Source: a bacterium (lineage in GTDB: Bacteria; Vulcanimicrobiota; Xenobia; Xenobiales; JADMJV01). Taken from it: DNA of 64,000 bases. The DNA lies in contig JADMJV010000019.1 of NCBI GenBank assembly GCA_018780265.1, positions 1 through 64,000 of the forward strand, written 5' to 3'. A model generated the notes under the pieces. That model ran no database searches. It was given only the letters and a program-made list of their open reading frames with translations, and had not been told where the DNA came from. Positions within the stretch are counted from its first letter, which is position 1. Each line of letters starts with the position of its first letter. A program made the position numbers and the translations under genes. Positions 5,941 to 16,351 of this stretch are shown piece after piece.

Positions 5941-8900
5941 ATGGAACTCTCAGCCAGTCTCCGCAAGAAAGCGCAACCATGGCGCGGCGGTCCCATTCCA
6001 TTCGCCCCCGTCGACTTGAAAAAGGTCGGCTCCCGCCTTCGCGAGGTTCGCGGACTGGACGCTCTGCAGCATGCCATCCTGACTCTGCAAGTCACAATCG
6101 ATCCTCCCTTTCGAGCCTCCCTTCAAAAGAGAGTCGATGGGCCCGTCGATCAACCCGAGGAGATCATGCCTGAGGTTGAAGCCGCCATGCTGTGCTTGTT
6201 GGGCGCTAACGACCACGCCTGGGATCGGGCTCACGAAATCGGTGCGGATATGGTTCACCTCTGGTGTTCCAAGGGCTCGGTGGCCACGGCCATCCGGGCT
6301 CTATTGTTGAATGCAGAGTATGATGGTTCCGGCAAACGCTCGCGCAACCAGAAATTTCAGGCATTCTTTCCCTATGTCGGACCCTGGCGGGCCCTGCGCG
6401 CCTACCTGGCCCACGCACCCGAGGCTGACTACCTGGAGGCCCTGGCTGTGGCCCGCGAACGGGCCTGGGATCAGGTAGCCTGGTTGGCAGCCCACGCTTT
6501 CCCCACCGAGACCGACTTTGTCCACAAGGCCGTCGAGGAAGTGTTGACCCGTCCGCCTGCTTTGCGGGGCATCGGTTTACTCGCGGCCGTTGACAACCCC
6601 GTCATGTTTTCTCGCCTGGCCGACCATCTGAAGAACTACCTGGGTAACGACTATATTGGCATCAAAATTGGAGACTTTTTGCCGGCCACCGTGGCCCGTC
6701 TTGGCAACGACAGCTTTGAAGGTTTGCGTGTGCTGGCCGAAGCCGCCAGCAAGGCCGGGGAGAAGAAGATGCTGGCCGAACTGATGAGCGAGTTAACCCA
6801 CCCGGCCGTGGGCCCCTGGTTGACGGCCCGTATCAAAGACAAGGCTTTTGGCCCGGCCGCTCACGCCTATCAAGCCAAGTCCGAGCCTGTGGCCACTCCA
6901 TCCGCTCCCGCCAGCGCCGACGAGCCCGACATTTTGCGTCGCCCCCCCTGGCTACATCGGGTGGCTAAAGCCACTCCTCTGCAATTGTCCCTTGAGGTAG
7001 CGCCCTTTGCAGAGGTAGTGCACTTTGGACCTGGTAGAAAAGAGTATATCCTCGAGAACACCAAGGGCAGAAACGGAGCCGAAAGCCAGCGGTGGATGGA
7101 ATACTATCGGAACCAACCCCGCAAGCAGTTCTTTCCCGAGGAGCTTTGCGAATTGCAAGACCGGGACTGGGCCTTGCGACAGTGGAATGAAAGCCCGGCC
7201 GAGCGCTGGAATCCCTGCACGCTGCGCAGTACCTACTGGATGACGGTGCCTGAGCGCATGTTGGCCGTGTTTGGCCCAGACTCGATGACAGGACTGCTTG
7301 CCACTCTGAGTGTTGCCCCCGACGTGAACTACGCCGGACTGAGTCTGGTCGAGTCGCCACGACTGGCCGCCGCGTGGGCCGAAGCCTGGGCCACCAAGAA
7401 GAAATTTCGCAAACTGGCCAGCAACTGGTTCTTGCGCTTTCCCCGAGCGGGCGCACTTGGGCTATTGCCTGCAGCGCTGGGAACCACGGGCAAAGTGCGC
7501 AACCACTGTCAATCCGTTATACGCTGGATGGACAGCAAAGGCCAGGGCCAAAGCCTGCGCCAGGCGGCTGCAGAATATGGGGCCAGCCGCGGCCTGGAGC
7601 ACATCCTGGCCTACGACGCCCTGCAGGAATTGCCCACAAAAATGCCCCCACTGCCGGCCTGGTTTCGGCCTGAAAAATGCCAGGCCCCACGCACACAAAC
7701 AGGCGTGAGTCTGTCTCCGGGCGCGCTGGCCAATCTGGCTCTCATGGTGGCCATCTCCACTCTGGATGCCCCCTACGCCGGCCTGGCTCAACTTCAGTGC
7801 GAGTCAACCAGTTTGCAGCGATTTGCGCTTTCGACCTATGAGCAATGGCTGAAAACTGGCGGCCCTCCCAAGGAAGACTGGGGGTTTCGAATTCTGGCCT
7901 ATTTTGGAGGGGACGAAGCGGCCCGTCGGATCGCTCCCGACCTGCGCCGCTGGCCGGGTGAAGGCCTGTCGGGCCGAGCTTCGGTGGGGCTGGACATCTT
8001 GCGCTTCTTGGGTTCTGATGTGGCCCTGACTCATCTCCACGGCATCGCCCTGAAGGTCCGCTTCAAAGCCTTGCAAGAGAAAGCCCAACAGCACATTCAA
8101 GAGATTGCCGACGAGCGCGGCCTGAGCGTAGACGAACTGGCCGATCGTCTCGTTCCGGATCTCGACCTGGAGGCCGACGGAAGCCGTCCGTTGGGCAGTT
8201 ATCGGGTCACCTTTGACGAGCTTCTGCGCCCAAGACTTCGCGACGAGGCCGGCCGGGAACTGGCTGACCTCCCCAAAACCTCGCCAGCCGAAGTTGCCGA
8301 GGTGTGGAAATCCTTGAAAAAGGATGCCAAAGCGGTGGCATCGGTGCAATTGGAACGCCTGGAGCAGGCGCTCACCTGCCGGCGCCGCTGGAGCGCCGAG
8401 GTCTTCCGCAGGCTGCTGGTCGAGCACCCACTGCTGATTCACCTGGTGCAGCGCCTGGTCTGGGGCGTCTATAGGGATGACACATTGCTGCAAACTTTTC
8501 GGGTGGCCGAAGATCGTAGCTTTGCCAACCTCGACGAGGTCCAGATTCAAGTGGACGACGGCAGTGTGGGAATCTTTCACCCCCTGGATGACCCCGAGCA
8601 GGTCAAGGCCTGGAAAGCCCTCTTGAGCGACTATCAAATATTGCAGCCGTTTCCGCAGTTAGATCGATCCATTCACGCACGGTCGGCCGGACTGGTCGGA
8701 CACGAACTGGCTGGCTTTCGAGGGGTTCAAGTGACCGGAGGCCATCTGCTTTCGCTGGAAAACCGTGGCTGGCGTCGGGGGCAGGTTGAATCGGGCTGTT
8801 TGCTCGACATGACTCGTGGCTCGTTTCGTCTGGAACTGGACGACGGACTGCCGGTAGAAGCCATTGCCGGCTCCACGGTCACACTGGGCAAACTCTACAG

Positions 8901-8994
8901 CGAGGTCCCTCTGGAAGAACTGCATCCGGTGACGATCTGCGAAATGCTCCGCGACCTGGAAAGCCTTCGCCAAAAGGCCGTAGCCAAAGGCTGA
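5941..8994 (+). CDS. DUF4132 domain protein
   Basis: A 1017-residue cytoplasmic protein without signal peptide or membrane segments. The ATG at 5941 is preferred because AAGGAG lies about nine bases upstream; an upstream TTG at 5884 would overlap the dodecin trailer. Most of the length is helical repeat-like sequence. The C-terminal third matches the DUF4132 pattern: a segment near residues 800-880 with RRWSAEVFRRLLVEHP, then LVWGVYRD, then a beta-rich part with IFHPLDDPEQVKAWKALLSD, then QPFPQLDR. DUF4132 proteins include the E. coli MolR/YehI group; their biochemical role is unknown. It stands alone between the dodecin and the convergent DUF3857 protein. Confidence 0.85.
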   Translation: MELSASLRKKAQPWRGGPIPFAPVDLKKVGSRLREVRGLDALQHAILTLQVTIDPPFRASLQKRVDGPVDQPEEIMPEVEAAMLCLLGANDHAWDRAHEIGADMVHLWCSKGSVATAIRALLLNAEYDGSGKRSRNQKFQAFFPYVGPWRALRAYLAHAPEADYLEALAVARERAWDQVAWLAAHAFPTETDFVHKAVEEVLTRPPALRGIGLLAAVDNPVMFSRLADHLKNYLGNDYIGIKIGDFLPATVARLGNDSFEGLRVLAEAASKAGEKKMLAELMSELTHPAVGPWLTARIKDKAFGPAAHAYQAKSEPVATPSAPASADEPDILRRPPWLHRVAKATPLQLSLEVAPFAEVVHFGPGRKEYILENTKGRNGAESQRWMEYYRNQPRKQFFPEELCELQDRDWALRQWNESPAERWNPCTLRSTYWMTVPERMLAVFGPDSMTGLLATLSVAPDVNYAGLSLVESPRLAAAWAEAWATKKKFRKLASNWFLRFPRAGALGLLPAALGTTGKVRNHCQSVIRWMDSKGQGQSLRQAAAEYGASRGLEHILAYDALQELPTKMPPLPAWFRPEKCQAPRTQTGVSLSPGALANLALMVAISTLDAPYAGLAQLQCESTSLQRFALSTYEQWLKTGGPPKEDWGFRILAYFGGDEAARRIAPDLRRWPGEGLSGRASVGLDILRFLGSDVALTHLHGIALKVRFKALQEKAQQHIQEIADERGLSVDELADRLVPDLDLEADGSRPLGSYRVTFDELLRPRLRDEAGRELADLPKTSPAEVAEVWKSLKKDAKAVASVQLERLEQALTCRRRWSAEVFRRLLVEHPLLIHLVQRLVWGVYRDDTLLQTFRVAEDRSFANLDEVQIQVDDGSVGIFHPLDDPEQVKAWKALLSDYQILQPFPQLDRSIHARSAGLVGHELAGFRGVQVTGGHLLSLENRGWRRGQVESGCLLDMTRGSFRLELDDGLPVEAIAGSTVTLGKLYSEVPLEELHPVTICEMLRDLESLRQKAVAKG

Positions 8995-9159
8995 AAGTCG
9001 TATCCGCTTCACTGCGTTCAGTTGGCGATTGGCCACGCTGGCGTCGGTAGCCTGGCAGGCCACGAAGCACATGACCGGTTGTTGTCGTGAAACCAGGAAG
9101 CTGTCCCCCCGGCGCTACCAGCAACACCGTAGCCAAATCATTCCATCCGCCCCATGGTC

Positions 9160-12100
9160 TTAATTCTTACGAACCGCAACGGTAACTCCTACAGCGTCTT
9201 CCAACTCTTCCAGGAAGGACCGTAGAGACTGAGACTGCTGCAGTGGAAGCTGGGTCGATTTAAACTGAATCAGCAGGGAGCCCCGCAGTAGCTGTTTCTC
9301 TTGACCTATGGAAAGCAAATAGGTCGCCGCAGGAATCTCTTTGCGTCGCAGAACAGGCCGCACCAGACGGTAGCCTGGGGGCAATTCCAGGGCGACTTCG
9401 TAGAGCTGTTCGCCACGGATCTCCGTCAGGTCAAGAGGCTGATCTCGAGGGGACTTCAGGGCATTTTTGAGCGCTAGATAGGAGTCTTCGGCTCCAAATA
9501 GATTCTCCAACAACAGTGAACTGTCTACTCTCCTGGCGAATCGGTTGGCGCGAAAGCTCATCAGCATTTCCACCGGCTGGCGAGGATCCTTCATTCCCTT
9601 CAGTTCTACTCGCAGAGTATCCGTCTGGCGACGCAAAATGCCGCTCATCATTTCGCTACAGGTTACTTGCAATCTCTCTTCTCCTACCTGAGTGAGCGCG
9701 TCCCTAAGGGCACTGGCCCAGGAGCCCTCGGCGCGGAGTCGATAGTCCCCTTTTAAGCCACCATTGGCGTCAAGTTTGGCCGCGTTGCTGTGCCGGCTTC
9801 GACTGCTCAAGAGGGGAGCTTTGGGGGTCAAGGTCAGTCCGGTGGTGGCTCCGTCAATCACCAATGCCGGGGCTTCCTGATCATCGACGGGGAGAACGGC
9901 GAGATCAGGCTGTACGGCGGTTCCGTCTACCCAGAGCGGTCCAGTAGAACGGTTAATCCTGACAATGGCGTGGTTGAAAAAGGGACTGGGAAGGGGGATC
10001 TGCAGGCCGTTGCTACGCGTCGAGAGCAAAACCATATTGGCCTCGATGCCAAGACTATTTAACATCGAGCAGATGAGGGCCGCCTTGTCTTTGCAGTCCC
10101 CATACGCATCCAGTAGCACTTTGCGGCCGGGAGTGGGCACAAAGGCCGAGTTGCGAAACGGGGTCGTCTGATAGCGTAGCGACTCGGAAACAAAAAGTTG
10201 AATGGCGGCGATCTTCTCCTGCTCGCCGGTGAGATGATCGGTGAGTTCGTGAGCTTTGCGGCTGACCACGGGGTCGGACTTGCAAAGTGGGGCGGAAAGA
10301 TCCTGATACCAATCCACCACGGCCCCCCAATTCGGGATGGTTGAAAGGTTCAGGCGCAGACCCCGGTCGCGGCTAGGGCCGGCGAATTTGTAGCTAATCT
10401 TAGGAGCGATATGCTGGAGTCGCCATTCGCGGACTTTCCATTCAGCCTGCGCGGTTTCCGAAGGGGGCGGGACCTTGGGGGCCGCCTGGATGCGCAACGG
10501 CATATTTTCGGGACAGGCTACCACCAGGCGATTGAGCTCCACGGGTGCACTCGTATCAAAATGCCAGGAGGTCCAGTAGTGTTGTGCCAGGCCACCCCGT
10601 CGAGCCGACTCACTGCGCCACTGGACATCGGTTCGGTCGCCAGGCTGCAGTGAAGGGAACAAAGCCTCCTCGTCGCTGGATTCGTCGCTCATATCCAAGA
10701 CTCGTCCATCCGGTTTGATCAGGCGTGCGTGCTCCAGGCTGGTGCTGGCAAAGGGCCCGCCCCCAGGGGCTGGCTGCCTGGCCATCTTTTTCACCCCGGC
10801 CTCGTCATTGACCTGACAAACGAGTCGAAAAACGGATAGAGACGCATGATCTGGATAGACTACGTAACGCCCCTCATCCAGCAGAACCACCACTGGCTGT
10901 TTGAGTTTGGTCTTGGCCTTGCTGGCATCAAAAGGCTCGGCCGGAACCAACCAATCCAACACGGGTTTCTCTCCAGATACTCTGCGCAGTTGCTCTCGCA
11001 ACGCCACCTGGCCAGGGTCCAGGGAGATGGCTTCCCGATAACATCGAGCGGCCTCCGCAGTCTCTCCTTGTTGCTGCAGTTGATCGGCTAACTTGGCGCA
11101 GAAAGTTCCGTCCTGGGGACGAGCCTCGAAAGCCTTGCGCAGGCTCGCCAACGCCTTCTCCGGAAGGTTGGCTTGCTTCTGTAATTCTGCCAGGACAACC
11201 CAAAAGTTTCCGTCGCCTACCTGAGGCGCCAGGGCCTCTGCCAACTGCAATGCCTCCTGACTTTGGCCGGCCCGCGAGAGTTCGGCTATTTTGAGTCGCA
11301 GCAAACTCGACTCCTGGGGAAAGCGCTGCAGACCCTGACGCAAAAGGGACTGGGCGGGCGCGTGTAACCCCTCTCGTTGGAGGGCCAGGTAAGTGGATTG
11401 AACCTGGTCAGGTCCCAACTCAAGACGAGCCAGGTCGTTGAGAGTTCGCCTGGCCTCCGCCTCCATTTCGTGCGCACTCAAAGAACGATAGAGCGTGAAT
11501 TGAGTGAGAAAATCACGGGGCCGCTGCTGCGCCAGCTTCTGCAAAGGCGGAAGCTGGTCGCTTTGTTCCGCAGCCACCAGCAGGGCGGCGTGCGAAATCT
11601 GAGGGACGGTCTGAAGCGCTTTGCCACGCATGTCGCGGGCGGCGTCGCTTTGCCCTTCGCTATCTAGCTTTTGACTGAGTTGCCATTGAACCAGAGCCGA
11701 ATCGGGATGGGCTTGCAAAAACTTCTGCAGGGCTTCGACGGCTTCGTGCCCACGACCATCGCCTTCTAAACAGCGAGCCAGGAAAAGTGGGGCATCCGGC
11801 CAATCTTGCTGACCTATTAGTTGCTGAGTTCGCGGTAGCACGTCGGTGGCATTACCCGACAAAGCCTGTCCCACTTGTATCTTTCCGGGGTCGACTTGAA
11901 GGGCTGCAGGCGCACCTTGAGGGTCTTGCAGCGCCAGCGAAAACATGCAAACATTTTCCTGACTGGCCAGTTTTACGACCAGGGTGTTCCAGCCCTGACG
12001 CAAAGTTACCGATTGCATGTAGGGGAAGTCGAAATCGCTGTTGTCCGCGTACTGGGAATGCTGCAATACTAACTGACCGTTGAGCCAGACTTTACCGGCT

Positions 12101-12816
12101 CCCATCGCTTCGAAAAGCAAATTTGCCGGGCCAGCTTGCTTGGCTTCGATCGCTGTGGCACCGTAGAAAACCTCAGCCTCTTCTTGAGACAGTCGATGCA
12201 ATTCAACCAGGCCCGTTCGGTCAAGCGAGGGCAGGTCGCGCCAGTGAAGCTCTTGCCCGCTCTTGCCGACCAGTTTGGGGCCAGCTTCTCCCCGTTCGAT
12301 AGGGAATGATTTGTCCAGACCGGACCCGGATACATTGTCGAAAGGTCCTATGGCCTGCCAATGGGAAACTCTTCCGGCGACCGCGCTGGGCACCTCAGGA
12401 TGCAGCAAGTTGAGGCGATCCAGGGTGGCTTCAGCGTTGTTTCGCAGGGCGGGCAGGCAGTCGGGTCGACTCATTATCGTGCTGATCAAATTCCGTTGCC
12501 AACTGTCGCGCCCCAAGCGACGTGCGGCAGCCGAAACGTCGGGCCACACCGCCAGGCTGGCCGGCAACTCGGGATGGGTCAGAACCATTTCTCCCCAGCT
12601 CTTCAGGAGGGCCTCATCGTCACTTTTCATGAGTGCCATCCAGCCCAGACCACGAAAGGCTTCGGCATCCCCGGGGTGGGCTGTTAGACTCCCACTAAAC
12701 TTGGACTGGGCAGCATCCAGACGATTGGCCCACAGATCTTTCCATCCCTCATTTTCGCCCCAGGCCCACTGCCCCAGGGCTAAAACCAACCCAAAAGAAA
12801 ACAGGTGTTTGCGCAA
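9160..12816 (-). CDS. Secreted TPR / DUF3857 / transglutaminase-like protein
   Basis: A 1218-residue exported protein with a signal peptide in the first 20 residues (KHLFSFGLVLALGQWAWG). The order of parts is an N-terminal TPR-like segment; a beta-sandwich near 150-300 with LLFEAMGAGKVWLNGQLVLQ, typical of PA14/galactose-binding modules; TPR repeats near 320-620; a DUF3857 domain near 650-830; and a transglutaminase-like core with YGDCKDKAALICSML (Cys 908) and the later NHAIVRI and WVDGT segments supplying His and Asp. This family is common in environmental Bacteria and is thought to act on proteins or peptides in the envelope. Catalytic residues are present, so it is probably active. The substrate is unknown. 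The start codon is followed at once by basic residues and a hydrophobic core, which supports it. Confidence 0.85.
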   Translation of the reverse strand: MRKHLFSFGLVLALGQWAWGENEGWKDLWANRLDAAQSKFSGSLTAHPGDAEAFRGLGWMALMKSDDEALLKSWGEMVLTHPELPASLAVWPDVSAAARRLGRDSWQRNLISTIMSRPDCLPALRNNAEATLDRLNLLHPEVPSAVAGRVSHWQAIGPFDNVSGSGLDKSFPIERGEAGPKLVGKSGQELHWRDLPSLDRTGLVELHRLSQEEAEVFYGATAIEAKQAGPANLLFEAMGAGKVWLNGQLVLQHSQYADNSDFDFPYMQSVTLRQGWNTLVVKLASQENVCMFSLALQDPQGAPAALQVDPGKIQVGQALSGNATDVLPRTQQLIGQQDWPDAPLFLARCLEGDGRGHEAVEALQKFLQAHPDSALVQWQLSQKLDSEGQSDAARDMRGKALQTVPQISHAALLVAAEQSDQLPPLQKLAQQRPRDFLTQFTLYRSLSAHEMEAEARRTLNDLARLELGPDQVQSTYLALQREGLHAPAQSLLRQGLQRFPQESSLLRLKIAELSRAGQSQEALQLAEALAPQVGDGNFWVVLAELQKQANLPEKALASLRKAFEARPQDGTFCAKLADQLQQQGETAEAARCYREAISLDPGQVALREQLRRVSGEKPVLDWLVPAEPFDASKAKTKLKQPVVVLLDEGRYVVYPDHASLSVFRLVCQVNDEAGVKKMARQPAPGGGPFASTSLEHARLIKPDGRVLDMSDESSDEEALFPSLQPGDRTDVQWRSESARRGGLAQHYWTSWHFDTSAPVELNRLVVACPENMPLRIQAAPKVPPPSETAQAEWKVREWRLQHIAPKISYKFAGPSRDRGLRLNLSTIPNWGAVVDWYQDLSAPLCKSDPVVSRKAHELTDHLTGEQEKIAAIQLFVSESLRYQTTPFRNSAFVPTPGRKVLLDAYGDCKDKAALICSMLNSLGIEANMVLLSTRSNGLQIPLPSPFFNHAIVRINRSTGPLWVDGTAVQPDLAVLPVDDQEAPALVIDGATTGLTLTPKAPLLSSRSRHSNAAKLDANGGLKGDYRLRAEGSWASALRDALTQVGEERLQVTCSEMMSGILRRQTDTLRVELKGMKDPRQPVEMLMSFRANRFARRVDSSLLLENLFGAEDSYLALKNALKSPRDQPLDLTEIRGEQLYEVALELPPGYRLVRPVLRRKEIPAATYLLSIGQEKQLLRGSLLIQFKSTQLPLQQSQSLRSFLEELEDAVGVTVAVRKN

Positions 12817-12899
12817 ATTCCCCCCTCGATATTGTTCGCAACAGTTCGGAATTCAAAGACCCCCTTCCTCCTGATGACACACTTTGGCAAAGTGACGGT

Positions 12900-15014
12900 T
12901 CAACGCCCTTTGCGGGCCCGGGGCGTGCGATAGCCGGGCTCGCCCGGCTTGGGCGTCCCCCCCCGGGCCGGCCGACCCGAGCGGGGGGCCTGGTAGGTTC
13001 CGCTGCCCTCGGCGGCCAGGCCGACGGCAAAATCACCCATTTTCTCTTTGAGGGCGCGTTCCATCTCAAAGATTTCGTCGCGCAGAGCGGCCGCGGTCTC
13101 AAACTCCAGGTTGCGAGCCGCCTGTTGCATGGCCGCACGCAGTTGCTGCAGGTTGCGCTGCAGGTCTTCCAGATTCATCTGCTTGGTGCGCTGGCTGCGT
13201 TCGTTGGCGGTCACGCTGCCGCCCAGGTCGCCCAGGGTGTCGAGAATGTCGTTGATGGCCTTGCGAATGCTCTCGGGCTGAATGCCGTGCTTCTCGTTAT
13301 AGGCCTTTTGAATGGCCCGGCGGCGGTCGGTCTCCCCCACGGCCTCTTGAATGGCCTTGGTCTGGCGGTCGGCGTAGAGGATGACTTTGCCACTGACGTT
13401 GCGGGCGGCCCGTCCGATGGTTTGAATCAGCGAGGTGGAGGAGCGCAAGAAGCCTTCCTGGTCGGCGTCCAAAATGGCCACCAGCGAGACTTCGGGCAGG
13501 TCCAGGCCTTCGCGCAGCAAGTTGATGCCCACCAGCACGTCGTACTCGCCCAGGCGGAGGTCGCGCAAAATCTGGATGCGGCCCAGCGTGTCGACCTCCG
13601 AATGCAGGTAGCGCACGCGCACACCCAGGCCGGTGAGGTAATCGGTGAGGTCTTCTGACATCTTTTTGGTCAGAGTGGTCACCAGCACACGCTCTTTGCG
13701 CTGTTCGCGCAGGCGAATTTCGGCCAACAGGTCGTCGATCTGGCCAGCCACCGGTCGTTGCTCGATCTCGGGGTCGAGCAGTCCGGTAGGGCGGATGATC
13801 TGCTCGACGATGGCCTGAGAGTTTTGGCGCTCGTATTCACCGGGGGTGGCCGATACGAAGACCACCTGTCCCACGGCTTCCAAGAATTCGTCAAAGGCCA
13901 GCGGCCGGTTGTCGTAGGCCGAGGGTAAGCGAAAACCGTGCTCGACCAGGCTGTCTTTGCGGGCGCGGTCGCCGTGCAGCATGGCCCGCACCTGGGGCAG
14001 GGCCACGTGCGACTCGTCCATAAAGACGATGTAGTCCTTGGGAAAATAACTCATGAGGGTATAGGGGGTTTCGCCAGCGCGACGCCCGGTCAGATGGCGC
14101 GAGTAGTTCTCCACCCCGTTGCAATAGCCGATCTCCTCGAGCATCTCCAGGTCGTAGCGGGTGCGCATTTCCAGGCGCTGGGCTTCGAGCAGGCGCCCTT
14201 GACCGCGAAAAAACTCCAGTTGCTGGGCCAGTTCGGCCTCGATGCTCTCGATGGCCACCTTGCGCTTTTCATAGGGAGTGACGTAGTGGCTGGCGGGATA
14301 GATGACCATGCGCTTGGGGCTGGAGCGAAATTCGCCGGTGAGTGGATCGTAAAAGGCCATCTTCTCGACCTCGTCACCAAAAAACTCGATGCGGGCGATG
14401 ATCTCCTGGTCAACGGGATGGATCTCCAGCACATCGCCCTGCATGCGAAAGGTAGAGCGGGTCAGGTTGGCGGTGGTTCGCTGATACTGCAGGTCAACCA
14501 GGCGGCGCAGCAACTGTTGGCGAGGCATCTCTTCCCCGGGGCGAAAAACGATCATGCCGCTTTGATAGTCCTCGGGAGAACCCAGACCATAAATGCACGA
14601 GACCGAGGCCACCACCAGCGCATCGCGTCGCTCGAGCACGGCCTGGGTGGCCGAGTGGCGCAGTCGGTCGATATCGTCGTTGATCGAGGAGTCTTTTTCG
14701 ATGTAGGTATCCGAGGAAGCCACATAGGCCTCGGGCTGGTAGTAGTCGTAGTAGGAGACGAAATACTCGACGGCGGCTTCGGGGAAAAATTCGCGAAACT
14801 CAGAGCAGAGTTGGGCGCACAGGGTCTTGTTGGGGCTCATGACCAGCACGGGTCTCTGCATGCGGGCCATGACCGAGGCCATGGTGAAGGTTTTTCCGGT
14901 GCCGGTGGCCCCCAGCAAGGTGGTGAAGCGGTTGCCGGCCTGCAGGCTGGCCACCAGTTCCTCGATAGCGCGGGGCTGATCTCCGCTGGGCGGAAAGGGA
15001 GATACCAGTTTCAT
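12900..15014 (-). CDS. uvrB: UvrABC system protein B (excision repair helicase)
   Basis: A 704-residue UvrB, the damage-verifying subunit of nucleotide excision repair. It opens with [20 protein letters not shown] and Walker [11 protein letters not shown]. The beta-hairpin region [11 protein letters not shown], the helicase motif [10 protein letters not shown] and [16 protein letters not shown] are all present, and the C-terminal UVR motif [20 protein letters not shown] binds UvrC. The start at 15014 matches the family; an in-frame extension to 15146 would run through the divergent gene at 15033. The last 40 residues are a Pro/Gly/Arg-rich tail. Start codons of uvrB and the divergent gene lie only 18 bases apart. 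Confidence 0.97.
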   Translation of the reverse strand: MKLVSPFPPSGDQPRAIEELVASLQAGNRFTTLLGATGTGKTFTMASVMARMQRPVLVMSPNKTLCAQLCSEFREFFPEAAVEYFVSYYDYYQPEAYVASSDTYIEKDSSINDDIDRLRHSATQAVLERRDALVVASVSCIYGLGSPEDYQSGMIVFRPGEEMPRQQLLRRLVDLQYQRTTANLTRSTFRMQGDVLEIHPVDQEIIARIEFFGDEVEKMAFYDPLTGEFRSSPKRMVIYPASHYVTPYEKRKVAIESIEAELAQQLEFFRGQGRLLEAQRLEMRTRYDLEMLEEIGYCNGVENYSRHLTGRRAGETPYTLMSYFPKDYIVFMDESHVALPQVRAMLHGDRARKDSLVEHGFRLPSAYDNRPLAFDEFLEAVGQVVFVSATPGEYERQNSQAIVEQIIRPTGLLDPEIEQRPVAGQIDDLLAEIRLREQRKERVLVTTLTKKMSEDLTDYLTGLGVRVRYLHSEVDTLGRIQILRDLRLGEYDVLVGINLLREGLDLPEVSLVAILDADQEGFLRSSTSLIQTIGRAARNVSGKVILYADRQTKAIQEAVGETDRRRAIQKAYNEKHGIQPESIRKAINDILDTLGDLGGSVTANERSQRTKQMNLEDLQRNLQQLRAAMQQAARNLEFETAAALRDEIFEMERALKEKMGDFAVGLAAEGSGTYQAPRSGRPARGGTPKPGEPGYRTPRARKGR

Positions 15015-15032
15015 TGCAAAAGCCACTCTCTC

Positions 15033-15764
15033 ATGAAGATTGATTTGGGCCTGGCCCGCCTTTCCCTTGCCGCCATGTGCGCCTGTTTGCTGAGCGGGCC
15101 TCTGGGGGCCTACATCCCGCCCGACCTCAACCTTCGGCGCACTCAACTGGTTCAGTTGCTACCCTATAAGGATGTGGCTGACCTGCATGCCTGGGTGCCA
15201 CAACAGTCGCTGTTGCTCAGTCCCCAGGCCTATATGCAACGGGTTCACCAGCGCTTTGCGGCCAACAGTGTGGCCTGGACGTATTACGCCGGTTGGTGCT
15301 ACCTGGACTTGCTGGAGCAGACCCGGCAGCGCTATGTGCAGCGAGAAGATGACCTGCAGCACGCTCAGGAGTTGCTGGAAGGCTATGAAGTCCGGGCCAA
15401 TGACGCCCTGCGCGTGGACCTGGACCCCTCGTCCGCCAAGACATTGACGCTGAGCGAAGCCAGGAGTCAACCCAACCTGGAACAAAACGAGGATTTTCTG
15501 TGCGTTTTTCGCCCTCTGCCCTGGCCCGAGTTGGGCTACAATCGGCAACAGGTGCTGCAACTGCTGGAGGCCTGCCACCAGGATATGGAACGGGTGGAGC
15601 AACAGAGGTTGAAGCTGGAGACGGCCCGGGTCGACTTTGCCAATCAGCAGAACTGCTGGACCGATTGGTTGAGCGATATGGTCCAGGCCAGTCAAAAATT
15701 TACCCAGGCCCAATACCAGCAGCCCTACGGCGACCCACTGCCGTTGCCGCCAGAGTCGCCCTGA
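15033..15764 (+). CDS. Secreted protein of unknown function
   Basis: A 243-residue protein with a good signal peptide (residues 1-26, [20 protein letters not shown], likely cleaved after LGA). The mature part is hydrophilic and mainly helical, rich in Gln and Leu, with a coiled-coil-like segment near 180-215 ([20 protein letters not shown]) and a Pro-rich end. No family was recognised. The reading frame is open far upstream inside uvrB, but only the part from 15033 makes sense as a protein because the signal peptide starts there. No clear ribosome binding site is visible. The gene diverges from uvrB and precedes the coiled-coil gene at 15831. Confidence 0.7.
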   Translation: MKIDLGLARLSLAAMCACLLSGPLGAYIPPDLNLRRTQLVQLLPYKDVADLHAWVPQQSLLLSPQAYMQRVHQRFAANSVAWTYYAGWCYLDLLEQTRQRYVQREDDLQHAQELLEGYEVRANDALRVDLDPSSAKTLTLSEARSQPNLEQNEDFLCVFRPLPWPELGYNRQQVLQLLEACHQDMERVEQQRLKLETARVDFANQQNCWTDWLSDMVQASQKFTQAQYQQPYGDPLPLPPESP

Positions 15765-15830
15765 GGGCCAAAGGATTCCCTTTGGGCTTGCTTGAACTTT
15801 GCCGTCCCAAATTGAGAAAGAGGGTGTTCC

Positions 15831-16232
15831 TTGTCCGCTCCAGACCCGCAACACATCCGTAAGAAGCTCGAGGAACTGACGGTGATCAGTAAAGACCTCG
15901 ACGCCAACATGAAGATGCTCTCCAAGGCTGCCAACATTGTGGCCGCCGAGCAGTTGAAAAAGCGCTACACCGAACTGACCGAAAGCCTCAACCGGATGAT
16001 GCACGAACTGGTCTCGTTGCACCAGAGCAAGGAACGGCGCGAGGAATATTTCAAGCTCTCGCGCGAGGTCGAAGAGCTGCCAGCTCAGATCAAGGCTTGC
16101 CGAGAGATCGAGTTATTGCGCGAACTGGAGAAGGCCATCGAAGAGAAGACCGAGGCGCAAATTCACTGCTTTCAAACCATCGTGGCCGAGTTGATGGGCG
16201 GGAAGCCTCCCGCTGAGCCCGTTTTCGACTGA
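15831..16232 (+). CDS. Small coiled-coil protein
   Basis: A 133-residue, highly charged, fully helical protein with no signal peptide or membrane segment. Heptad-like patterns run through most of its length (for example IRKKLEELTVISKDLDANMK). The proposed TTG start at 15831 has a GAGGGTG-type ribosome binding site a few bases upstream; the first downstream ATG would remove the first coil. No family was recognised, and structural scaffolding is only a guess. It lies 66 bases after the secreted-protein gene and is followed by the terminator at 16243-16287. Confidence 0.65.
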   Translation: MSAPDPQHIRKKLEELTVISKDLDANMKMLSKAANIVAAEQLKKRYTELTESLNRMMHELVSLHQSKERREEYFKLSREVEELPAQIKACREIELLRELEKAIEEKTEAQIHCFQTIVAELMGGKPPAEPVFD

Positions 16233-16242
16233 TTCGGAAAAT

Positions 16243-16287
16243 AAAAAAGGCGCCTTGCTTTCGGGGGGGGTCATCGGCAAGGCGCCT
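16243..16287 (-). terminator. Rho-independent terminator of the response-regulator operon
   Basis: An 11-bp perfect stem, AGGCGCCTTGC at 16248-16258 pairing with GCAAGGCGCCT at 16277-16287, with an 18-base loop. On the minus strand the stem is followed by six Ts, so it ends transcription of the minus-strand regulator genes whose last stop is at 16352. It may also slow transcription arriving from the plus-strand gene ending at 16232. Confidence 0.75.
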
Positions 16288-16351
16288 AGGTGCCTAGAGT
16301 AGCGGATCTTCACCACGAGACACAGGGACTAAAGTCCTAGTTTTGAATAAG

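Noticed and set aside
13938..15032. Long plus-strand open frame in front of the secreted-protein gene
   Set aside because: It lies fully opposite uvrB and has no protein-like features. Only the part from 15033, with a signal peptide, is kept.
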